9,934 nt of DNA. It comes from Clostridia bacterium. Lineage in GTDB: Bacteria; Bacillota; DSM-521; Neomoorellales; Neomoorellaceae. Each line of letters opens with the position of its first letter. The first letter of the stretch is position 1. The stretch lies in contig JAAYGJ010000155.1 of assembly GCA_012727745.1 (NCBI GenBank), positions 1 through 9,934 of the forward strand. Direction: 5' to 3'. The translations under genes and the position numbers were made by a program. The notes below the pieces were generated by a model that worked only from the letters and a program-made list of their open reading frames with translations, had not been told where the DNA came from and ran no database searches. Below are positions 1 to 6,157 of this stretch, piece after piece.

Positions 1-392
1 AACCTCCTGTTGAGCAGCCCCCACCCCCAGGTGTAAATGCGGGGGAGGTTCCGCAAGAACCCCCGTCGCAAGAGCCGCAACCGCCGGTTGCACCTGAGCC
101 GCAAATAGAAGGAGTAGAAGTAAGGCTTAAAGTGAGTGACAACTGCTGGACAGAAATGACTATTGATGGTTCCAGCGATTTTAGTATATACGAAACACTG
201 CGGGCCGGGTATGACGAGGTGTTTCACGGTGATGAGGAAATCCGCCTGCGTCTGGGCAATGCTGGTGCGGTAGAGGTGACAGTTAACGGTAAGACCTGGC
301 CACCGCTGGGCAAACCCGGGGAGGTCGTTACAGTGACTTTTACCCCTGCTTCCGTGCCACCAGAAACTACTGAAGGGGACCGCAATGATTAA
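1..392 (+). CDS. rodZ: RodZ-like cell-shape protein, C-terminal part only (5' end outside the window)
   Basis: The frame is open from the first complete codon at position 3 and ends with TAA at 390-392, so this is the 3' end of a longer gene. The visible protein begins with a proline/glutamine/glutamate-rich linker of about 35-40 residues. It is followed by a compact beta-rich domain with the hallmarks of the RodZ C-terminal domain (DUF4115): an aromatic 'CWTEMTIDG' strand, then 'LRLGNAGAVEVTVNGKTW' and a final 'GEVVTVTF'. RodZ proteins have a cytoplasmic helix-turn-helix domain, one membrane span and this extracytoplasmic domain, and they link MreB to the elongation machinery. The N-terminal parts lie outside the window, so the RodZ call rests on the C-terminal domain and on the position just before rimO. 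An internal ATG/GTG start (for example 132) would cut the linker and is unlikely. It overlaps rimO by 8 bp, which suggests co-transcription and translational coupling. Confidence 0.8.
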   Translation, partial: PPVEQPPPPGVNAGEVPQEPPSQEPQPPVAPEPQIEGVEVRLKVSDNCWTEMTIDGSSDFSIYETLRAGYDEVFHGDEEIRLRLGNAGAVEVTVNGKTWPPLGKPGEVVTVTFTPASVPPETTEGDRND

Positions 393-1722
393 AGTTGCTG
401 TAGTTACCCTTGGCTGTGCCAAAAATCAGGTTGACAGCGAATATATCCTGGGAGTTTTGCAAAATAATCAATTTGAAATTGTCAATGACCTCAATAAAGC
501 AGCGCTAGTAATTGTCAACACCTGCAGTTTTATTACTGCTGCCAAGCAAGAGGCGTTAGATACTATTATGGGGTTGGTGCAGCTGGAGAGACGCCCCTAT
601 ATTATTGTTGCCGGCTGTCTGGCCCAGCAGCATGCCCGGGAGCTGTGGTCGGAGCTCCCTGAAGTAGCAGCATTTATCACCCCCGCTGCAATCGGGCGGT
701 TGCCTACTATTATCAAGCGGGTAATCGCCGGAGAACGTCTTTTAGACATACCGCCTGGCGATAGTGGTCCCGGGGTATTACCACGTCTCAGCCGAGAAAG
801 CGTCCCTTACGCTTATTTAAAAATTGCCGAGGGATGCAATAATAGGTGTAGTTTTTGTACCATCCCCCTTATTAAAGGTCCTTATCGCAGCCGCCCTATG
901 GAGAGTGTCGTTGCTGAGGCGAGAGCGTTGCTTGCGAACGGGGTTAAAGAGTTGATCTTAGTAGCGCAAGATACTACTGCCTACGGGATTGACTGTTATG
1001 GTGAATACCGTTTGCCGCAACTGTTAAAACAACTAGCACGCCTGCCCGAATTGAAATGGCTGCGCATCCTATATTCCTATCCGACCCGCATAACTCCTGA
1101 GCTGGTGGAAGTTATGGCTACTGAGGCCAAAGTACTACCTTATCTAGACTTACCGCTTCAGCACGCCAGCCCCCGCATTATCAAGCTGATGCAGCGGGGT
1201 GACAGTGCGGAAATTGCCCTTAAGGCTATTGAACGTCTGCGCCGGGCCATGCCGGAAATAGCATTGCGGTCAACATTTATTGTCGGCTTCCCAGGCGAAC
1301 GGGAGGCAGATTATCAGGAGCTACTTGATTTTTTAGCTGCGATAAAGTTTGATTGGGTAGGAGCTTTTAAATACTCACCGGAAGCAGGCACCAGAGCAGC
1401 TTACTTGCCCGACCAGGTGCCTGACGAATTAAAAGACGAACGTTACCACCGATTGATGGAGCAGCAACAGGCCATTACCCGCGCCTGTAATGGGCGTTGG
1501 CTAGGTCGGGAATTGCCAGTTATAATGGAAACATCTACGATTGGCCGCAGCTTTCGCCAGGCACCTGAAGTAGACGGCTTGATTTACCTTGAAGGCAGTA
1601 CTCTTCCACCTGGCAGCATGGCGGCTTTAAAGATGGTCAGGGTCCATGAAAATTATGATTTAATAGCCCGGCTGCCGGAGCGGGATAATGCGGCCGTGAC
1701 AGCTTTGCCAGGTAATTCATAA
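385..1722 (+). CDS. rimO: Ribosomal protein S12 methylthiotransferase RimO
   Basis: RimO is a cytoplasmic radical-SAM enzyme that adds a methylthio group to a conserved aspartate of ribosomal protein S12. The protein is 445 residues, the normal family length. Its N-terminal UPF0004 domain opens with 'TLGCAKNQVDSE' and supplies cysteines C11, C47 and C78 for one 4Fe-4S cluster. The radical-SAM motif CNNRCSFC places C151, C155 and C158 for the second cluster. 'AQDTTAYGID' and 'LPLQHAS' are typical core motifs, and a TRAM-like segment occupies roughly residues 374-440. The opening TLGCAKNQVDSE and the C-terminal GRSFRQAPEVDG stretch favour RimO over the tRNA enzyme MiaB. The ATG at 385 overlaps the upstream stop and has an AGGGG ribosome binding site at 374-378, so the start is secure. 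It is probably co-transcribed with the RodZ-like gene. Confidence 0.96.
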   Translation: MIKVAVVTLGCAKNQVDSEYILGVLQNNQFEIVNDLNKAALVIVNTCSFITAAKQEALDTIMGLVQLERRPYIIVAGCLAQQHARELWSELPEVAAFITPAAIGRLPTIIKRVIAGERLLDIPPGDSGPGVLPRLSRESVPYAYLKIAEGCNNRCSFCTIPLIKGPYRSRPMESVVAEARALLANGVKELILVAQDTTAYGIDCYGEYRLPQLLKQLARLPELKWLRILYSYPTRITPELVEVMATEAKVLPYLDLPLQHASPRIIKLMQRGDSAEIALKAIERLRRAMPEIALRSTFIVGFPGEREADYQELLDFLAAIKFDWVGAFKYSPEAGTRAAYLPDQVPDELKDERYHRLMEQQQAITRACNGRWLGRELPVIMETSTIGRSFRQAPEVDGLIYLEGSTLPPGSMAALKMVRVHENYDLIARLPERDNAAVTALPGNS

Positions 1723-1725
1723 GGA

Positions 1726-1750
1726 TTGACTAGAAAGTATTTGCTATAAT
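1726..1750 (+). promoter_or_regulatory. Extended -10 sigma-A promoter for the membrane protein/FtsH-like pair
   Basis: A perfect TATAAT lies at 1745-1750, preceded by TG at 1742-1743, giving an extended -10 element TGcTATAAT. A TTGACT hexamer at 1726-1731 looks like a -35, but only 13 bp separate it from the -10, too few for normal joint recognition. The extended -10 could work without it. The predicted transcript start near 1757 leaves about 25 nt before the TTG start at 1782, enough for its ribosome binding site. The promoter begins right after the rimO stop, which marks the following pair as a separate transcription unit. Confidence 0.6.
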
Positions 1751-1781
1751 TGAAGGTGTGCATCTGGAGAGGAGTGTTAAT

Positions 1782-2318
1782 TTGAACTTCAAAGGATGGC
1801 GCCTTCATTTTATTATATTTGCTTTTGTTGTCAGTCTGACTTTGCTGCTCGGCGGCAATTGGCTTTTGCGGCACTTGAGCCAGGAGAAACCGTTGACCGA
1901 TGCTTTACTGGAAAACAAGACGGTTGAAGCGGTAGCTATAGATAGTACAGGTGCTATCTTGGAAATTAGAGTAAAATTGAGGCCCGTTGACAATTTGCAA
2001 CGGGCCTATCAAGAGATTGAAACAAGCATAAGAAAAGTATATGACCAGCCGGGGGTAAAACTGGTCATCCAGGACCAACGTTCACCTGCTCTGGAAAAGC
2101 TGTGGTTAACTAGCCAGTATGCTATCTACGAAGCAGCCGTGCAAGGCAATTTTACCAAAATGGCAACTGCTGTTGACCAGTTAGCCAGGCAGGCGGGACT
2201 GGACAATTATGCTGTTAATATTGATGCTAATAATATTTACCTGCAGCTGAGTGAAGGAGAGAACTACCTTTACCAGGTGGTGCCGCGGCAAAACTATATG
2301 AACCGAGGTGAGGCGTAG
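1782..2318 (+). CDS. Single-pass membrane protein of unknown family, paired with an FtsH-like protease
   Basis: I do not recognise a named family. From the TTG at 1782 the product is about 178 residues. It has a short basic N-terminus (MNFKGWRLH), one hydrophobic span at about residues 9-28, and then about 150 soluble residues expected outside the membrane. The soluble part mixes beta-like segments ('VEAVAIDSTGAILEIRVKL', 'GVKLVIQD') with helical ones ('LQRAYQEIETSIRKVYD'). No cysteine or catalytic motif stands out. The TTG start is preferred over an in-frame GTG at 1758. The TTG has a strong GGAGAGGAG site at 1766-1774 with 7 nt spacing, while the GTG would sit almost exactly at the predicted transcript start. 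The stop TAG touches the start of the FtsH-like gene, so the two are very likely co-translated. A role as a partner or extracytoplasmic sensor domain for the protease is inference. Confidence 0.75.
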   Translation: MNFKGWRLHFIIFAFVVSLTLLLGGNWLLRHLSQEKPLTDALLENKTVEAVAIDSTGAILEIRVKLRPVDNLQRAYQEIETSIRKVYDQPGVKLVIQDQRSPALEKLWLTSQYAIYEAAVQGNFTKMATAVDQLARQAGLDNYAVNIDANNIYLQLSEGENYLYQVVPRQNYMNRGEA

Positions 2319-2320
2319 TG

Positions 2321-3802
2321 GTGAAAGAGTTTTTGGCCGGTGCTGCCGCTGCGCTGCTGGTGTTTGCCTTGCTTATGGACTTCAATATTACACCTTTTTT
2401 ACTTCTGGCTGGAATAGCCGCACTGGCTTACTGGATGATAGTGAAAAAAGGCATGTTGCCGACAACGATAGGTGGTAAGAGTTATACTCCCCTAGAGAAG
2501 ATTTCATTTAATAGTATCGGTGGCCAGGATACGGCTATCACCGAATTAAAAGAAGCAATGGAATTTATGCTGCGCAGCAAAGAGATCCGGGCTATGGGTA
2601 TTCGTCCCTTAAAAGGAATACTATTAAGTGGACCGCCAGGAACAGGTAAAACTTTACTGGCAAAGGCAGCAGCAGCATATACTGACGCTGTTTTCCTGGA
2701 GACTAGTGGAAGCGAGTTTATTGAGATGTATGCCGGCGTGGGTGCCCAGCGGGTTCGCAGCCTTTTTAGCCGTGCCCGGGAAATGGCAAAACAGCAGCAT
2801 AAAAAGCGGGCTATCATTTTTATAGATGAACTGGAGGTTCTTGGAGGAAAACGGGGCAGTCATTCTTCCCACTTAGAATATGACCAGACTTTAAACCAGT
2901 TGTTGGTAGAAATGGATGGCCTTAAAACAGATTCTGAAGTGCAAATATTAATTATTGGAGCAACTAACCGGGCTGATTTGCTGGACCAGGCCTTGCTACG
3001 TCCGGGGCGTTTCGATCGCCAGGTTAGGGTTGATCTCCCTGACCGGGAAGGGCGGTTAGCTATTTTAAAATTGCATACTGCCAATAAGCCTTTGGCAGCT
3101 GAGGTGGATTTGGACATGATTGCCCGAGAAACCTTTGGTTTTTCCGGTGCCCATCTGGAAAGTGTAACCAATGAAGCTGCTATTCTGGCTTTAAGGGAGA
3201 AATCGCCCCTAATTACTCAAAAGCATTTGTCAGAAGCTGTTGACAAGGTTATGCTGGGTGAAAAACTTGGCCGCAAACCGTCGCAGGAGGAACTATACCG
3301 ACTGGCGATTCATGAGGCCGGACATGCTGTGGTTGGTGAGGTCTTACGGCCCCGCTCAATTACCCGTGTAACTATTACCTCAAGGGGTCAGGCCCTGGGG
3401 TATACCAGGCAAAAGCCGGAGCACGATATTTACCTCTACACCAGGGAATATCTGGAAAGCCAGATTGACATTTGCCTGGGGGGTGCTGTGGCTGAAACCC
3501 TGATTTTTGGTGGTCGCAGTACAGGTTCCCTTAATGACTTTAAGGAGGCTATCCGCCTTGCCCGGGTGATTATTACCTCTGGGCTATCAGAACTAGGGGT
3601 GATAGCCGAGGAAAATTTGCCCCCGGGACAGATGCACAAGGCTTCTTCGGCTATTATCACTAAAGAAGAAAAAAAAGTTACTGAACTATTAAAGCCCTAC
3701 CAGCAGGCTTTAGGGGAATTGGCGCAGCAACTACTGGAGAAAGAAACTGTTACCGGGCAGGAGCTACGCTCTGTATTAGAACGACAGAGCATAGCATCTT
3801 GA
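2321..3802 (+). CDS. FtsH-like AAA+ zinc metalloprotease, short form without extracytoplasmic domain
   Basis: FtsH-type proteases unfold membrane and soluble proteins with ATP and degrade them at a zinc site. Numbering below counts from GTG 2318; start 2321 is one residue shorter. Two hydrophobic spans at about 6-20 and 26-42 are joined by only about five residues (DFNIT). Canonical FtsH carries an extracytoplasmic domain of about 70 residues there. The AAA+ core has Walker A GPPGTGKT (105-112), pore loop MYAGVGA (aromatic Y138), Walker B IIFIDE (166-171), and a second region of homology at about 215-234 with arginines R228 and R231. The M41 protease domain has HEAGH (332-336) and the third zinc ligand region 'TGSLND' with D407, so it looks catalytically intact. 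The length of 494 is well below the usual 600-650. GTG 2321 is favoured because GAGGTGAGG (2305-2313) is 7 nt upstream; 2318 is possible. It is a divergent FtsH relative, and whether the genome also has a standard ftsH is not visible. Confidence 0.9.
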   Translation: MKEFLAGAAAALLVFALLMDFNITPFLLLAGIAALAYWMIVKKGMLPTTIGGKSYTPLEKISFNSIGGQDTAITELKEAMEFMLRSKEIRAMGIRPLKGILLSGPPGTGKTLLAKAAAAYTDAVFLETSGSEFIEMYAGVGAQRVRSLFSRAREMAKQQHKKRAIIFIDELEVLGGKRGSHSSHLEYDQTLNQLLVEMDGLKTDSEVQILIIGATNRADLLDQALLRPGRFDRQVRVDLPDREGRLAILKLHTANKPLAAEVDLDMIARETFGFSGAHLESVTNEAAILALREKSPLITQKHLSEAVDKVMLGEKLGRKPSQEELYRLAIHEAGHAVVGEVLRPRSITRVTITSRGQALGYTRQKPEHDIYLYTREYLESQIDICLGGAVAETLIFGGRSTGSLNDFKEAIRLARVIITSGLSELGVIAEENLPPGQMHKASSAIITKEEKKVTELLKPYQQALGELAQQLLEKETVTGQELRSVLERQSIAS

Positions 3803-3819
3803 AATATATGGTCTATTAA

Positions 3820-3847
3820 GCAGGATTATCTAAGACGAAAAGCGAAT
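3820..3847 (+). promoter_or_regulatory. Sigma-H-type promoter upstream of thpR
   Basis: GCAGGATTA at 3820-3828 matches the sigma-H -35 consensus RNAGGAWWW at every position. After 12 bp, AGCGAAT at 3841-3847 matches the -10 consensus RNNGAAT at every position. The element lies in the 68-bp gap between the FtsH-like gene and thpR, and a start near 3855 would leave a short leader before the ATG at 3871. The consensus is known from Bacillus subtilis; its use here is inference. Confidence 0.6.
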
Positions 3848-3870
3848 AGTCATTTATACAGGTGGTTGTC

Positions 3871-4422
3871 ATGCGCTTGTTTATAGCTATTAATTTTTCC
3901 GGGGCATTTAAGGCCAAAATAACTGCCTTACAGGCAGAATTGCGACAGTTACCGGTTGCAGTAAAGTGGGTAGAGTCTGAGAATATCCACCTTACTCTAA
4001 AATTTTTAGGTGAAGTAAAGCCGGAACGACTGGCAACTATCAGCGAAGCGCTGAAAGATGCCTGCCGGGGTATTGGCCCTTTGGACGTAGAAGCGAAAGG
4101 TACGGGGGTTTTTCCTAACTGGCGCTCCCCACGGGTTGTCTGGATAGGAGTAAGTGCCGGAACTCCTTTACTGGAATTGCAGCAGAGAATAACCGTAGCC
4201 TTTGCCGACCTGGGCTTTCCCGCCGATGCCTTTAAACCCCATATAACCTTAGGGCGTTTACGCCCGGGAGTAGCTGCCGGTCCGTTGCAGGACAAATTAC
4301 AAAAGCTGGCTGATATGTCCTGGGGGCGAGAAAAAGTGCGAGCTATAAACTTGATGGAAAGTCACTTGAGCCACCGGGGGGCCAGATACAGTCCAGTTAC
4401 AACAGTATATTTGTCGGGATAA
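3871..4422 (+). CDS. thpR: RNA 2',3'-cyclic phosphodiesterase (2'-5' RNA ligase family, ThpR/LigT)
   Basis: This is a cytoplasmic 2H phosphoesterase that hydrolyses 2',3'-cyclic phosphate ends of RNA; some members show 2'-5' RNA ligation in vitro. The product of 183 residues has the typical opening MRLFIAINF and both catalytic HxTx motifs, H40-L-T42 ('IHLTLKFLGEV') and H124-I-T126 ('PHITLGRL'). The middle segment 'GTGVFPNWRSPRVVWIGV' is also characteristic. The ATG at 3871 is chosen over an in-frame GTG at 3862: AGGTGG at 3860-3865 is well placed for the ATG but overlaps the GTG, and the family usually begins MRLF. It is preceded by a perfect sigma-H-like element and followed by a 189-bp gap before recA, so it may be transcribed separately or read through into recA. 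Confidence 0.93.
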   Translation: MRLFIAINFSGAFKAKITALQAELRQLPVAVKWVESENIHLTLKFLGEVKPERLATISEALKDACRGIGPLDVEAKGTGVFPNWRSPRVVWIGVSAGTPLLELQQRITVAFADLGFPADAFKPHITLGRLRPGVAAGPLQDKLQKLADMSWGREKVRAINLMESHLSHRGARYSPVTTVYLSG

Positions 4423-4541
4423 CAGGTGAGTATCAGCATTATTAGCAGCATAAATTAAATATTCTATTGATACAGCGGTTTTCCTTAAGCCTCCCACTGC
4501 ATATGTGCTTACCTTAGCTTTAAAAAAATTACCCTGCCGCT

Positions 4542-4579
4542 ATACCTCCGCTGGTGCTGCCGCAGGCGGCACGGGGTAT
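4542..4579 (+). promoter_or_regulatory. Stem-loop in the recA leader
   Basis: An 8-bp stem (4554-4561 with 4565-4572, one G-U pair, loop GCA) is flanked by a second pairing, ATACC (4542-4546) with GGTAT (4575-4579). It lies 13 nt before the recA ribosome binding site AGGAGGAGG (4592-4600). There is no T-tract after it, so it is not an intrinsic terminator. The CCTCC inside the 5' flank (4545-4549) is also complementary to GGAGG of the ribosome binding site, which could form an alternative fold. I found no convincing sigma-A promoter and no GAAC-N4-GTTC LexA-type operator in 4423-4611. Confidence 0.4.
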
Positions 4580-4611
4580 CATACGTATTTTAGGAGGAGG
4601 CGAAAATCAAG

Positions 4612-5655
4612 ATGCCTATCGCTGAAAAATCGGAAAAACAACGAGCGCTAGAAAATGCATTAAACAAAATTGAGAAAGATTTTGGTAAGGGTTCGATAAT
4701 GAGGCTGGGCGGGACGGAAAACAGGCTTAATGTGGAAGCGATTCCTACCGGGGCTTTACCCCTTGATTTGGCTCTTGGGGTAGGTGGTATACCCAGAGGG
4801 CGGATAGTAGAAATATTTGGACCTGAATCATCTGGTAAAACAACAGTGGCGTTGCATATAATAGCTGAATCCCAACGAAGCGACGGCATAGCGGCATTTA
4901 TAGATGCTGAACATGCCCTTGATCCGGTTTATGCTAGCAACCTCGGTGTAGATATTGATAATCTATTGGTATCACAGCCGGATACTGGGGAACAGGCCCT
5001 GGAAATCGTTGAGGCCCTGGTGCGTAGCGGCGCCTTGGATGTAGTCGTAATCGATTCAGTTGCCGCCCTGGTGCCCAAGGCGGAACTTGATGGCGATATG
5101 GGCGATGCCCATGTGGGTTTGCAGGCGCGTTTGATGTCACAGGCATTGCGCAAATTAGCAGGTATTGTATCTAAATCGCGCACAGCCACTATTTTTATTA
5201 ATCAGTTACGGGAAAAAGTTGGTGTTTTTTTCGGTAATCCCGAAACAACACCGGGCGGCCGGGCATTGAAATTTTACGCCTCGGTGCGCCTGGACATCCG
5301 CCGTACCGAACAGATCAAGCAGGGGACGGAGACTATCGGCAGCCGTACCCGGGTCAAAGTTGTAAAGAATAAGGTGGCACCACCTTTCCGCCAGGCTGAA
5401 TTTGATATTATATACGGTCGGGGCATAGACCGCGAAGGTTGCCTCCTTGACCTGGGTGTGGATATGAATATTGTTAAGAAGAGTGGCACCTGGTATTCTT
5501 TCGAGGATAACCGGCTGGGGCAGGGCCGCGAAGCAGCCAAAGAATTTTTGCGGGAGCATGCTGATCTGGCCGCTGCTATTGAAACTCAAATCCGCACTAT
5601 GACAGGCCTCCCCAAACAAACTGCCATATCTGAAGATGAAACGGCTAAGGCATAA
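4612..5655 (+). CDS. recA: Recombinase RecA
   Basis: RecA forms ATP-dependent filaments on single-stranded DNA, performs strand exchange and stimulates LexA-type self-cleavage. The protein is 347 residues, a standard length. Visible motifs are Walker A GPESSGKT (70-77), the catalytic glutamate E100 in 'IDAEHALDP', Walker B 'LDVVVIDSVAALVPK' (142-156), and the loop L2 DNA-binding region from about 197, 'NQLREKVGVFFGNPETTPGG'. The C-terminal domain ends in a short acidic tail (SEDETAKA). Loop L2 reads GVFFGNP where GVMFGNP is usual. ATG 4612 follows AGGAGGAGG at 4592-4600 with rather long spacing of about 11 nt. The gene overlaps recX by 20 bp. Regulation is unclear because no LexA-like box is visible upstream. 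Confidence 0.99.
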   Translation: MPIAEKSEKQRALENALNKIEKDFGKGSIMRLGGTENRLNVEAIPTGALPLDLALGVGGIPRGRIVEIFGPESSGKTTVALHIIAESQRSDGIAAFIDAEHALDPVYASNLGVDIDNLLVSQPDTGEQALEIVEALVRSGALDVVVIDSVAALVPKAELDGDMGDAHVGLQARLMSQALRKLAGIVSKSRTATIFINQLREKVGVFFGNPETTPGGRALKFYASVRLDIRRTEQIKQGTETIGSRTRVKVVKNKVAPPFRQAEFDIIYGRGIDREGCLLDLGVDMNIVKKSGTWYSFEDNRLGQGREAAKEFLREHADLAAAIETQIRTMTGLPKQTAISEDETAKA

Positions 5656-6145
5656 TATATTTACCGAAGAAGCAGGCTGGCAGTATGCTCTAAAGTTGCT
5701 TGGTATCCGGCAACGCAGCGAGCAGGAGATAAACACTGCTCTGCAAAAAAAAGGCTATTCTCAGGAGTTAACTATAGCTATTATTAACCGGTTAAAAGCG
5801 GCAAACTTACTGGATGACAGGCAATTTGCATATAACTGGACTAATTATCGCCTATCCAATCGCCTTGTGGGTAGAAATCGCCTTAAAAATGAATTAAGAC
5901 AGCACGGTATATCAGCTTCACTGGCAGAAGAGGTAGTCAGTACTGTCCTAACTGACGCTATAGAGCTGGATAATGCCTGGATCCTGGCGCAGCGCTACCA
6001 TCAGCGCCCGAACGAAAGCACCTTTCGTTATTGCCAGCGTCTGGCCCGTTTTTTGCAACAACGGGGTTTTAGCAACTCTATAATTTCACAGGTACTGAAA
6101 AAAGTAGCTGCAAATAATCTTATTGACAGTGACGACTTGATTTAA
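5636..6145 (+). CDS. recX: Regulatory protein RecX
   Basis: RecX binds RecA filaments and limits RecA activity. The 169-residue product shows the repeated three-helix units of the family: 'ALKLLGIRQRSEQEINTALQKKGYS' followed by 'IINRLKAANLLDDRQFAYNW', then 'RNRLKNELRQHGIS', then 'FRYCQRLARFLQQRGFSNSIISQVLKK'. The start ATG 5636 lies inside recA, 20 bp before its end, in another frame, and has only a weak ribosome binding site (GAAGA). No later in-frame ATG, GTG or TTG leaves the first repeat intact. Translation is therefore probably coupled to recA, which would keep RecX below RecA levels. A near-consensus promoter for the downstream RNA begins inside its last codons (6123). Confidence 0.93.
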   Translation: MKRLRHNIFTEEAGWQYALKLLGIRQRSEQEINTALQKKGYSQELTIAIINRLKAANLLDDRQFAYNWTNYRLSNRLVGRNRLKNELRQHGISASLAEEVVSTVLTDAIELDNAWILAQRYHQRPNESTFRYCQRLARFLQQRGFSNSIISQVLKKVAANNLIDSDDLI

Positions 6146-6151
6146 TACAAT
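6123..6151 (+). promoter_or_regulatory. Near-consensus sigma-A promoter overlapping the end of recX
   Basis: TTGACA at 6123-6128 is a perfect -35. After exactly 17 bp, TACAAT at 6146-6151 is a 5/6 match to TATAAT. The predicted start is near 6158. It is the best sigma-A promoter in the window and drives the non-coding interval before rny. The -35 lies within recX and the -10 begins directly after its stop codon. Confidence 0.72.
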
Positions 6152-6157
6152 AATACT

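Noticed and set aside
1758..1781. GTG at 1758 as the start of the membrane protein
   Set aside because: It coincides with the predicted transcript start and lacks a spaced ribosome binding site. TTG 1782 has GGAGAGGAG at 7 nt and gives a cleaner membrane-anchor N-terminus.
2482..2872. Several open frames within the FtsH-like gene on both strands
   Set aside because: They overlap the AAA+ core, whose Walker and second-region motifs prove the chosen frame.
3816..4295. Open frame of 159 codons on the - strand across thpR
   Set aside because: It lies antisense to a clearly recognisable gene with both catalytic motifs, has no ribosome binding site, and its translation looks like a shadow of thpR.
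4467..4495. TTGATA at 4467-4472 as a -35 for recA
   Set aside because: No -10-like hexamer lies 16-18 bp downstream (the sequence there is GC-rich).
5206..5736. Open frame of 176 codons on the - strand across the end of recA and the start of recX
   Set aside because: It is antisense to two well-identified genes, resembles no family and has low-complexity shadow composition.
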